Shown here in pieces: positions 54,354 to 63,639 of a stretch of DNA of 64,000 bases. The notes under the pieces were generated by a model that was not told where the DNA came from, did no database searches, and saw nothing but the letters and a program-made list of their open reading frames with translations. The translations under genes and the position numbers were made by a program. Every line of letters begins with the position of its first letter. Position 1 is the stretch's first letter. Origin of the DNA: Polytrichum commune (lineage: Eukaryota > Streptophyta > Polytrichopsida > Polytrichales > Polytrichaceae); contig OX485803.1 in assembly GCA_950295325.1 (NCBI GenBank), forward strand, positions 32,541,554-32,605,553. Direction: 5' to 3'.

Positions 54354-54827
54354 TTAACTTCTAGCATATTTAGGGTACAGACAAATCATCTGTCCATCAC
54401 ATTGATTGTGGTGTTTTGGGCCTTCCAAGGGGAGGCTAACCGTTTCCGGACCGTGCTCTGTATGTGTCGCGAGGTCAGCCAACCCCGCATGCAATAGATT
54501 GACGCCTCTTGAATTAGGACCTCTTGACTCAATAAGCTCTATTTGATGCTCGCGGGTGGAAGGTGGTCCCAATGGTTTCATATTGAAGTCAGCACCTTGC
54601 GCGTTCAAAAGAATTGTTGGCACTGTGGTCGTGATAGGTTGTGGGTCATAAGTTTTGCCAATGCTTGCCAATCCCGCACGTAACATGTGAACACCCCTTG
54701 AGTTAGGGCCTCTTGATTCAATGAGGGAGATTTGGTGGTCGCGTGTAGAGATAGAGCGCAGGACGGGCAATGTTTCACAAGGGGATGCACAATCTTCCAC
54801 TGCGGGTTCCATATTGAGATCAACACC
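54354..54827 (-). CDS. Copy 2 downstream exon with internal duplication
   Basis: Starts after GTGCAG with GVDLNMEP. Two units of about 65 residues share the pattern DLNMEP/DFNMKP, then HQISLIESRGPNSRGVHML against HQIELIESRGPNSRGVNLL. Function unknown. The frame ends at 54354. The open frame upstream of the acceptor is only a microsatellite. Confidence 0.4.
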   Translation of the reverse strand, partial: GVDLNMEPAVEDCASPCETLPVLRSISTRDHQISLIESRGPNSRGVHMLRAGLASIGKTYDPQPITTTVPTILLNAQGADFNMKPLGPPSTREHQIELIESRGPNSRGVNLLHAGLADLATHTEHGPETVSLPLEGPKHHNQCDGQMICLYPKYARS

Positions 54828-54869
54828 CTGCACGGTGACAAAGTGACACGCATTTATTTGGCTTACTAA

Positions 54870-55035
54870 TTTACATACACTCGTGCATACATATACACTC
54901 ATAGACACATATACACCCATACACATATACACATATGCACCCATACACATATACACATATACACCCATACACATATACACACACATATACACATATACAC
55001 CCATACACATATACACATATACACCCATACATATA
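54870..55035. repeat. (CACATATACAC)n-like microsatellite
   Basis: Irregular repeats of ACACATATACACCCAT fill the intron upstream of the exon at 54827. Apparent open frames there are artefacts. Confidence 0.9.
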
Positions 55036-55270
55036 TATGTTTGCAACTTATCATGATTTCATAACTCGCATATGCGGTAGCAACTGAACCAAAATTGCGT
55101 ACACATGCACGTTCAAGCGAGTCTGGATTTATACAGATTCAAGTATACTTATGCTAATGACCCTGAATTGGTAATGAAATGTGTGTTTGATATTACAATA
55201 ACCTTTACACAATAACGTTGTCGAAACAATAAATGACACTATAATAATAAATGACACAATAATAAATTAC

Positions 55271-55450
55271 CAGAGTTGATCCATCTGTCCATTGCACATG
55301 GTGCAAGTTGTTCTTCATTGGTGAAACCTCCATTGGGTTGTGCGACTCTGAAACTTGTTTCGCCTCTATTGGACCGCGTGAGAGCCCCGAAGTGGGGCAC
55401 GCAAAAGCTGATGGCGTGGAACTGGATGGTGCGTACCCAGTAGGAGGAAG
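55271..55450 (-). CDS. Copy 2 Ser/Pro-rich exon
   Basis: Between ATCTTCAG| and CTCTG|GTAATT. One frame gives a Ser/Pro-rich product resembling the Ser/Pro exon after the FCP1-like exon of copy 1. The frame is uncertain. Confidence 0.3.
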
Positions 55451-55495
55451 CTGAAGATACCATAAAATACAATGTTACTAGACATACAATCCTAC

Positions 55496-56255
55496 TTATT
55501 TCTTTGCTACTTCTATTCGATCGATTTGCAACTTTTCTACAATTTCCGAGTCGGTTTCTTCAAGCCCGTTGGATTTCAAAACTGCCACCTTGACTGCATC
55601 GTTATGCCGTACAGGTTGTTGCCCAAACCTACGGCTGACCACAAATTTGCGTGCGTCGGACATTGGTGAGTAGAACAATGATTGAAAGTAAGGAAGGAGG
55701 ACCTTTGTCATGTCTGCGTCTTGCACCCGATTGGATGTGAATGGGTTGGGAAAGATACCACACTCGTCCGGATTGCAAACAGATTTGTAAGGGCAATCGT
55801 CTACTAGAATGGTGTTGGAGGGTGCAGCTGTGATCCTTCCAGAATCGAAGGATATAGGCGGCCACCAAAACTTGTTGAGTAAACTTTTCAAAAACAAAGG
55901 AGCTTCTGGCTTTAAAGGGTTCATGACGACATTGTTCCACATGTCCTTGAACAAGGTGCAATCCTCTTGGCCAAGTACTAATGCGGGTTTTGGACCCCCG
56001 GCAAATAGATACTCCACCACAAGGTCTACAGTGGATTTTTTCATGGATGACCATATGCAAACATGGAACATGGAGGACATCCGCAACCAAAACACCTTGT
56101 ATCCCAGTCTAGGTAGGACAACCTTGGGCCCTACCAAGGCCGGAGGTTTGTCCGGTGCTTTATCGTAAGTTATCCAAGTGGGCATAGTCACCATACCCGG
56201 GTTACGTCGGGAACAGTGGCAAAATATGCCGTTTAAATTGAACACCACAATGAAC
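55496..56255 (-). CDS. Copy 2 exon 6: FCP1-like HAD domain lacking catalytic Asp
   Basis: The likely acceptor is TTGAAG|G, giving FIVVFNLNGIF, the counterpart of FLVLDLNGVL in copy 1. Both Asp residues of the D-x-D-x-T/V motif are therefore Asn. The motif II region (CIWSSMKK) and the Asp pair (ILVDDCPYK) are kept. After NRVQDADM the C-terminal region continues uninterrupted to 55496, unlike copy 1. Loss of the nucleophile predicts a pseudophosphatase, perhaps a phospho-protein binding module. Confidence 0.6.
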
Positions 56256-56368
56256 CTTCAACTGGGTGTAGCAGCAGGCGCCTGCCGACATGAACCCACT
56301 GTGAGCTTCTGACATGTGCTACATATAAATTAAACATAGAATGACCTCGCAAACCTAGGCATGATGGA

Positions 56369-56700
56369 CTAGACCATTAAGTAGTTCATTGTGTAGTCCT
56401 CCAAACCACGTGTGGTATGGGTGAACTCGAACGACAGGGAGAAATGGGCCACGATCAATACCTCGTACTGTATTGGATTGAATTTCCATCGCTCAGAGTA
56501 CCCTAGGGAAGGATCTTCGGGATACTTAGACATTAGTCTTTTAGCACACGCGATTCTCATCTCCCTTGTGAAAACTTGGCAAGGTCTATTGATCTTTGGG
56601 TATGTGTCATCGTAAACAAATAGCTTATCATAGACGATGTCTTTTGGTAGAGGCGCATCCAAAGGCGCTATCGAATGTTGTGGAGCCTGAACCCAAAACT
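56369..56700 (-). CDS. Copy 2 exon 5: conserved-looking segment before the FCP1-like domain
   Basis: About 105 codons encoding KDIVYDKLFVYDDTYPKIN and a Tyr/Phe-rich continuation, ending in TAG at 56369-56371. No domain is recognised and exon boundaries are unclear. Its composition is that of a folded protein rather than of the linkers on either side. Confidence 0.35.
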
Positions 56701-56802
56701 ACGCGAATTTAAATAAATGGGGAGGTGAAAAGGTCGAAATAGACATATGTCAATCGAAACTAACGTGCCTTTTAACGAATGCATTGGATGGAATAAACTT
56801 AC

Positions 56803-57468
56803 TTTGACATGTGAAGGCACCACTTTTAGAAGCTCGGCACGCCGTCTCTGATCGTCTTGGTTGTTGTGCGTCGTCCGGAAATCTTGGCAACTAACGTTGT
56901 TGAATACTGGATGGGGAGCCTTCTCGCCTTGTGGCCAACGTGTCAAATACCTCCTAACTGCTTGTGGAGCATTTATGGTGGCTTCTGGATTCGACGAGTC
57001 CAATGGGATAACATTGACAGCACTCATCGATGTCGTCGCATGCGACTGTGGCTTTGTTTGAGGGCACTCCACGGGTGGAGTTGAAGCCTCTTCGTTGGCA
57101 ACATCATCATCCACACCTTGCGGCAATAGCTCGACAACCTCTAAAGGTGAGGGCTCAAGTGGAGGCTGCGCAGAATATGGCACTTGGATAACTTCTTGAA
57201 TGATGTCACTAATTGTAGAATTTGCCACTTGTTTGATGCCAGTCGGCGAGAGTGCCATACGCGGCGATGGAACCTGAGCTTGCACATGTTATGGTGGTGA
57301 CGGGGCCATGGGTGGAGCGCGGGTGACCACCGCTGCATCCGAAGTGTGAATGGGAACCACAATAGGCAAGGGGTTGATGTGCTCGTCGTCGATTGGGGTA
57401 AGTGACGTTTGAATAGACAAAATTGCAGTATGTGATGCATCCACTCGTTCTGGGTTGTGCAGGCAAGC
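56803..57468 (-). pseudogene. Copy 2 exon 4: Pro/Thr-rich linker
   Basis: Bounded by AATTCACAG| and GTCAAA|GTAAGT. Encodes a Pro/Thr/Val-rich stretch ending in a charged helix (DDQRRRAELLKVVP). A TAA at 57289-57291 interrupts the frame. No domain is recognised. Confidence 0.4.
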
Positions 57469-57764
57469 CTGTGAATTGCAAGACATCATTAAGGACAATT
57501 GAATGCAAACTAGAAAGTACATGTGCTAGACAAAGGAATCCACTTTATTTATAATAAATGGTCGAACATATTGCATCTCCTCCCCACAAGGGAAGAGTTC
57601 CGGGTAATCAACACCCCTAACTCTATTTATTCTACTCGTCCTAGTCCACTTTTAGCTTCAAGATGCCGCGCCATCACCGACCTGGATCAAACATCCAGGT
57701 GGAGATTCAGTCACTTGAACAGAAAAACTTGCATACTGAAATGTTCACGGGATCGAATACTTAC

Positions 57765-58946
57765 ACTGACCTCGGCCTTGTCGGAGGTGTCCATGGTTGT
57801 CGGTGCTGCATCCACGCAGGAGACATCCACTGCTTGCACGCCAACTGGGAGCGATGCGCCCACTTGATCGTTCACCCTTTCGGGCTCGGCTGCACCGACT
57901 ACAACATCCACTGTGGATGTTGGTGTCGACACTTGCTGAGGGGGGGTATTTTTTGCTAGGCCCAACGCTTCTTGGAGCAAGCCCGACAGTATGTTGGGCA
58001 GTGTGCTTCTCAAGATCCCCACAATCTTGTCTTCCAATACAGACTCCGCTATCATAGGCTCTGGAACCCGAGAACTATGTCTTTTCGTATGCCGGTCTTT
58101 GTGCTTGCCTCGCTTGGAGGCCTTGGATTTTGGGGCACTGGGCGGTGACAGTTCTTCTTCGCTCTCAGACACAATTGACGCCGTGGAAGGCCGAGAGGTG
58201 GTTGCCACTTCGGGTGTGAGCTCAGCCGCATCACCTTCGGCCTCCTCTTGAACACGAGCCTACTCATCTTCTCCTTGAGCCACCTCTCGTTCTTCTTGTG
58301 CTCCCTCGCAAGCCCCTTCTTGTGCGTCGTCAAGGCCCCCCTCGAGCTCCCCCTCGAGCGTTCCCTCAAACTCCTCCTCACGGTCCGAGTACTCGGCATC
58401 TTGCTCTTCATTGGCATCTCCCTCATGATCCTCCTCGCGATACTGGTCTTCGGCCGGGTCACCTTCCGCTAGAGAGGTGATATGCTCATCCTTTTCAAAT
58501 TCCAGGACCCTACCGCGCATAGGTGAAGCGGCAGACTATGGTTGTGGCGATTGTGTGTGAATGGATTCGCATTCATCCGATTGCGTATCCATATGGGCGT
58601 TTTCCCCTCTACTGGAGGCCTCCTCTGTATCCTGTTCACTAGGCGCCTCTTTGTCGTCGTCGTCATATTCGGGCTCCTCATACTCGCCCTCAGATTCGTC
58701 TCTATCAACGTCCATGGCGTCGATGTCCAAACCGGGTGACGGATCTCGCGAGACATCCTCCAGCAACAGTGCAGGGGGTGCTTCTTGCTGAGGTTGAGGG
58801 TGGTCATCTCTGTCACCTGCAGCTTCATGGTCTTCTTGGTCATCTTGAAAGTCCACAGCCCGAAGTCGCCGAACGTGATCTATCTTCTCCGGAAGCGAGT
58901 GCATGAAGCTAGAGTCCATGCACGAGAACACATGTTGTTCGTTCAT
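57765..58946 (-). pseudogene. Copy 2 exon 3: acidic low-complexity linker
   Basis: Begins ATGAACGAACAACAT after GTATGTAG and ends at AGT|GTAAGT. The product is very rich in Asp and Glu, then contains a basic segment (KSKASKRGKHKDRHTKRHS) and a short hydrophobic helix (ILSGLLQEALGLA). TAG codons at 58536-58538 and 58260-58262 break the frame, but the same composition continues after each. No domain is recognised. Confidence 0.45.
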
Positions 58947-59024
58947 CTACATACACGAACAATATCAGAATAGATAAACAAGCCTGCGAATAAAAGCAAG
59001 GTTGCTGATGTTGTATGGACTCAC

Positions 59025-60413
59025 CAATGCGGCAGCAATAGGCTTCAACCCGCCGAATAGATTTATCACAACTCCTCCTGAGCTTCCAAGGTTGCTGAGA
59101 AACGAGTTGTAAACCTCCATTCGCAACTCGCCTCTGTTCGCTTCGTATGAAAGCTCCGACCATTCCTTCGGGTTCACATTGTAACACCGAGTTACAGGCG
59201 CTATCATGGGACATCGAAACTGCTTGTGGCGCGGGAGGATACTTCGGCAAGTGAGGAAGTCCACATAAAAAAGAGGGGTAGTCCTCATCCAATCTACTTC
59301 CTTGTTGAAGGTTTGATCCTCAGCGTGACAAGGTAGATAAACTGACGGAACGTTCAGAAACGTCCCCGGGTGCTTGCGAATCAAGGCGGAGATGAACTCT
59401 TCAGACGCGGGGTGGTTGCGCAAATCGGACACAATCATCCAAGCGGGGATTTTCTTGAGGCCCGGGACCCAGACCGGGTCCGTAACATACTTCACCAAGG
59501 ACTCGACCACCGAAGATGACACTGGCTGATCGACACATCCCGGGATGAATCTAAAGTCGATGAAGCCCCCTGTAATGGTGAACTTCGAGAGCCAATCAGT
59601 GTCAACCTTGTCCTGATTAGGGATCACCAACTTCCGTTTCAGAGGATTATAATTTACATATCTAGTGATCACTTGTCCTTGACTCTCTTCTACCGGTGTT
59701 TGCAGCCACTCTTGCAACAAACGCAAGCATACCGGGGTAGGGTCCAGTTTCTTGTAGTTCGGCAACCGCTTCTTATTTAGCCAACCATCACCTGCAATCT
59801 GATAAAGCTTCACCCATTTGGCCTTCGTGATGCCATGGTCCCTCTTGAATTTGTCCCAAATAGATCTATTAAGGCATTCATTGTCCTCCGAGTCCTTTCT
59901 CCAAATGCCAAGATCGTTTGGGTCGTGTGCTGACAACTCTTGTAGAAGAATATTCTTCCACTTCCTAAAATTACACCACGACTTCAAGGTCGTGACATCG
60001 TGGTTCTTTGTGGCTCGGAGAGAGACTCTAGGAACCTCTTCGCCAGGCCTCACCTCGAGAATACGTCTCGCACACAGAAAATAGTCGGGCCGTGTTAGGC
60101 CTGCCATCACCCTAAAAGTTTCTCTGGTCAATGGCTTACAAACATACAGCTTCTCCTCGAATGGTGTTGCCGATTTTTTCTTCTCGTGGCAGGCTCGTTG
60201 TTTCTGCTGCGCGTCCAGGTATTCTTCTAAGTAGGTGGAGCCTGGTTTGTCCGGGTTAATAAGGGTCCCTTTCTCGTGACCTTGAAATACCTTCTTCCAC
60301 ATCCTCGAGGTCTCATCATCTGCCATGATGAGTGCCAGCTCGGCATTAAGGTCGTTATGGGTGATCCCTCTAGCAATGGCGGTAAATGAAGCCTCCATGC
60401 TTGTCGTGAAATT
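59025..60413 (-). CDS. Copy 2 exon 2: degenerate DNA-methyltransferase-like region
   Basis: An uninterrupted exon of 463 codons between TATTGCAG| and GCATTG|GTGAGT. It shares GFIDFRFIPG, GELRMEVY and VVINLFGGLKPIAAAL with copy 1. The last two resemble the K-P-x-x-L helix plus motif I (D-P-F-x-G-S-G-T) found at the C-terminal end of beta-type N4/N6 DNA methyltransferases. The expected catalytic D/N-P-P-Y is not seen; the DFRFIPG island occupies its place. ParB-like domains fused to DNA methylases are known in phages and bacteria, which makes the order plausible. I infer a methyltransferase-derived, probably non-catalytic domain. Confidence 0.5.
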
Positions 60414-60933
60414 CTGCAATAGAGAAGTGTTAGAACACAAGTTGAAGTAACTTTGAATGGAGGGTAGAGGCGAGGGAACTTCCTCTCGGCCGAGAGGAAG
60501 TTCCATCAATCCTCCCATTCCTCAATCAAGGATCAAGGGATTGAGGGAGGTGAGGGAACTTCCTCTCGGCCAAGAGGAAGTTCCATCAATCCTCCCATCT
60601 CTCAATCAAGGATCAAGGGCTTGAGGAAGTTGAGGGAACTTCCTCTCGGCCGAGAGGAAGTTCCATCAATCCTCCCATCCCTCAATCAAGGATCAAGGGC
60701 TTGAGGGAGTTGAGGGAACTTCTTCTCGGCCAAGAGGAAGTTCCATCAATCCTCCCATCCCTCAATCAAGGATCAAGGGCTTGAGGGAGTTGAGGGAACT
60801 GCCTCTCGGCCGAGAAGAAGTTCCCTCACCTCCCTCAAGCCCTTGATCCTTGATTGAGGGATGGGAGAGTGGAGTCTGCATATGGGAGTGCAAAAATAAA
60901 AGTTGGAATGAGAGTGGGTGTATGAAAACTTAC
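60414..60933 (-). repeat. Copy 2 intron 1 with five family B palindromes at 80-bp period
   Basis: 30-bp palindromes with arms GGAACTTCCTCTCG and CGAGAGGAAGTTCC start at 60475, 60555, 60635, 60715 and 60795, exactly 80 bp apart. Some have one or two mismatches. The spacers hold CCCTCAATCAAGGATCAAGGG. After the last palindrome the spacer appears in reverse complement (60826-60865), so the whole array can fold back. The intron is bounded by GTAAGT and TATTGCAG and is in the same place as copy 1 intron 1. Confidence 0.95.
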
Positions 60934-62384
60934 TCTCCATGCCTCCTTCATTTTGGGGTCTATAGTTGTCCCCACAGCGTTGATCCGTTGTTTTGAGGGC
61001 CTCCCCAGTTTCATTCACACCCTATGACAGTACATAATCTGTATTGTCCAAGTAGGAGTGAACTTGTTGAAAGAATTAGAGTTGTTTAGAGTATAGGAGA
61101 GACGAACTGTCATGCTTGGATCATTGGTCCAAACAATCGTACAAGGCCAAATCTTCAATTTATCCTTCAGTGCTTGATCTATATCCTTGTACCCTATAAT
61201 CTGCCTCAATGCAGTCACGCTGTGTTGACCGTTGATGATCACAAAATTGCCGTCCTTGATGTCGTCCTTGATGTCGTCCCAGGTCATTCCTTCTCTCCAT
61301 GTCTCACCCTTATTGAGTTTCGGCATGAGACATAGATTGTGATGGGGCCAAGCTGGTGGGGTCTGTATAAGGTAGTTCTTCATGAGAGCTACTCCGGCAT
61401 CATCCAATGGGCGAGTAACCTGATACGACTTTGCGCTCAACATCTTCTTTATGTGGACATGAAAAACTTTCTCGATGCCGAAAGGATATAGGTGTCCAAA
61501 TAATTGGACGAATTTCTTGCGGTCCGCTGCAACTTCTTCCAGACTTGGTTCCTCGCCATGCGCGATGACTCTGCCCCTCTCTGTTGCGGTGAGCACTAGT
61601 GGAGTTTCTTCCGATGCATCCGCAGCCTTCGTCTTCTTGGGTTTTGTCTTCCGCTCCTCATCAATAGTCATCTTTGAGGCCGGAGGTTTCCTTGCACCTA
61701 ATGTCTCTTGGGGATGGCTCTGCATAATTGGCGTCACGTTTGTAGGCGTCGCCAAGGGAACGAGTTCACCAGAAGCCTTCTTGGGCTTCTTTGCCACCTC
61801 TCTTGTTCCTTCAACATCTTGATCGCCGAATTTCTGCTTCTTGTGTTTCTTCTTCTTACTCCCCTCATCATCAGTCCTAGATTTCAGAAGTGTCTCAGTT
61901 TGTTTCTTCTTTTGCTTCCTCAGAGCCTCCCTTTCGTTCGCCTCTCTCGAATTGATATCACCTATTGTTTCAAGAAGGAAGTTAATTGCATTCTTCGATA
62001 CACCGGAGACCATCACTCTCTCCATCTCTTCTTTATCCGCAGGAGGAAGCATTTCGATTGATTGGGTGAATGGCTCCAGGTGAAATCTATGCCTTTTGCA
62101 GTCGATGGACAAAGTGCGTTCTTCGAGTCCTTCGAGCACCGATACATTAAGCTGGTCGCGATCGCCGACCGATGCCAGAGTTATTGCGTTTCCTGGATTT
62201 GGAATCCAATTTTTTTCTATCTTGTATGCGAAGGTTAGTTTTAACGGAGATTCCTTGTCCCTCCTGTGTACCTGAATTGACCAGTGTCTCAAGTGAGTGT
62301 CTTTTAATTCCCAATAGACACCCTTCTGCTCTATTTCCATTGTCCCAACAAGGTCTGTCCATAGCACTTCCTTGTCCATGTCAC
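60934..62384 (-). pseudogene. Copy 2 exon 1: N-terminal domain and ParB/DGQHR-like domain
   Basis: ATG at 62379 (MDKEVLWTDL). An N-terminal domain of about 150 residues aligns with copy 1 (FAYKIEKNWIPNPGNAITL region). It is followed by a very basic linker (SKKKKHKKQKFG), which may be a nuclear signal, and a ParB/DGQHR-like domain with NFVIINGQHSVTALRQI near residue 380 and the WPCTIVW strand. An in-frame TGA at 61015-61017 falls where copy 1 has Trp in DVWEFYGRPP; the frame then continues through KLGRPSKQR to the donor TGGAGA|GTAAGT. Confidence 0.55.
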
Positions 62385-62505
62385 CTGCAAGACAAATTGA
62401 AATGGTTAGTATTTGTGGAATAAAGCAAGCTTGAGAGAGCTTGCACCTTGAGGCTATCGCATACGTTGATAGAAAGGGTTTACATAATGTGAGGGATGAC
62501 TGCAA

Positions 62506-62657
62506 GGGAAAACTTCCTCTCGGTCGAGAGGAAGTTTTCCCTTTCCTGCTGTATGTTGATAGGGGTGGATTGAAGGCTAGGGAGTGAGGGTTAGGAGAGG
62601 GCTAATAAGATGAGTGTGCAAGGGAAAACTTCCTCTCGGTCGAGAGGAAGTTTTCCC
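62506..62657. repeat. Two 36-bp family B palindromes upstream of copy 2 exon 1
   Basis: Arms GGGAAAACTTCCTCTCG and CGAGAGGAAGTTTTCCC flank centre GT at 62506-62541 and 62622-62657. Flanking sequence (CCTGCTG ... GTTGATAGGGG) is also repeated. Confidence 0.95.
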
Positions 62658-62699
62658 TCTCCTGCTGTCATGTTGATAGGGGTTTGTCATCGAATACCT

Positions 62700-63330
62700 A
62701 ACCCACAACATTCTAAATTGAAGGAAACCAGAAAAATATAGAAGACATGCATCCATTCCTCCATATTGGATTTACTAACATAATTTAGACTAATGAAACA
62801 TTAAACCAGCCCCCACGCTCCCCATGAGTAGGGATTGATGAACAAACATCACATATCAGTTGTAAAAAACAATGACACTCTTTTTTTGTATCATTTTCTT
62901 GAAGTCAAACTTGTACCTTGCAAAGAGGGTTGAATTCAAGGCAAGGAAGTCGCAACTCGCGAAACTGTCTGAGATAACGAACCTGCCATTTTCCAACCAT
63001 AGATCACCAAAATCGATTAATAATGTATGAAGACGTTTGCTTACCGCAGTAATTTTAGTCGCAAGCTCCATCAAAAACTTCTCTATTAAGCATTCACTAC
63101 AGCACATACTCAAGATTGTCGGTAATTAGACATCTTGGTTCCAAGATTCTAGTTCTTTGTAATGTGATCATCAATGAGCTTGATTTGAAACGTGCTTCTG
63201 CCTAGTGCAAGGATGACGATATTGACAGAGAAATGACTCGAAGAATTGACATCTTTGAATATTTAAAAAATGATTGTAGGCTAGGGAGACGTCAGTGTGC
63301 GTGAGGGTGGGGAGGGCTCTTAAAATGAGA
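62700..63330. other. Upstream region of copy 2, possible 5' exon
   Basis: A minus-strand frame at 63113-62856 contains the donor-like GCG|GTAAGC near 63050, so a short 5' exon (MELATKITA) is possible. Nothing else was recognised. Confidence 0.25.
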
Positions 63331-63335
63331 GCCCA

Positions 63336-63635
63336 GGGAAAACTTCCTCTCGAGCGAGAGGAAGTTTTCCCTCTTCTCAAGTGTGAGTTTGAGGGTGGGA
63401 GGGCTCTTAAAATGAGACCCCAGGGAAAACTTCCTCTCGCCCGAGAGGAAGTTTTCCCTCTTCTCAATTGTGTGTGTGAGGGTGGTGAGGGCTCTTGAAA
63501 TGAGACCCCAGGGAAAACTTCCTCTCGAGCGAGAGGAAGTTTTCCCTCTTCTCAAGTGTGAGTTTGAGGGTGGGGGGGCTCTTAAAATGCGAACCACCAG
63601 GGAGAACTTCCTCTCGCCCGAGAGGAAGTTTTCCC
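63336..63635. repeat. Four 36-bp family B palindromes, about 88-bp period
   Basis: Palindromes start at 63336, 63423, 63511 and 63600, with centres AG, CC, AG and CC. The fourth has one arm mismatch. Spacers contain GTGAGTTTGAGGGTGGGAGG and GGCTCTTAAAATGAGA variants. Confidence 0.95.
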
Positions 63636-63639
63636 TCCC

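Larger units (their letters stand above)
52597..62384 (-). pseudogene. Copy 2: ParB/DGQHR-like + degenerate MTase-like + FCP1-like gene region
   Basis: Minus-strand exons are supported by splice sites and by similarity to copy 1: 62384-60934, 60413-59025, 58946-57765, 57468-56803, about 56700-56369, 56255-55496 (FCP1-like), 55450-55271 and 54827-54354; coding-like segments continue to 52597. Domain order equals copy 1. In-frame stops are TGA at 61015, TAG at 58536, TAG at 58260 and TAA at 57289; in each case the frame continues with sensible sequence. The first exon follows acceptor CTTGCAG; a possible upstream exon ends near 63050 at GCG|GTAAGC. Whether the parts downstream of the FCP1-like exon belong to the same gene is uncertain. 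Confidence 0.55.

Noticed and set aside
54840-55046. Tyr/Met/Cys-rich minus-strand frame (YMCMGVYVYM)
   Set aside because: It is a microsatellite translation; the exon begins after the acceptor at 54828.
57289-58538. Alternative genetic code with TAG/TAA read as Gln
   Set aside because: The copia, hAT, RING, kinase and EF-hand frames use CAG/CAA and contain no internal TAR codons, and TGA stops also occur in the broken genes.
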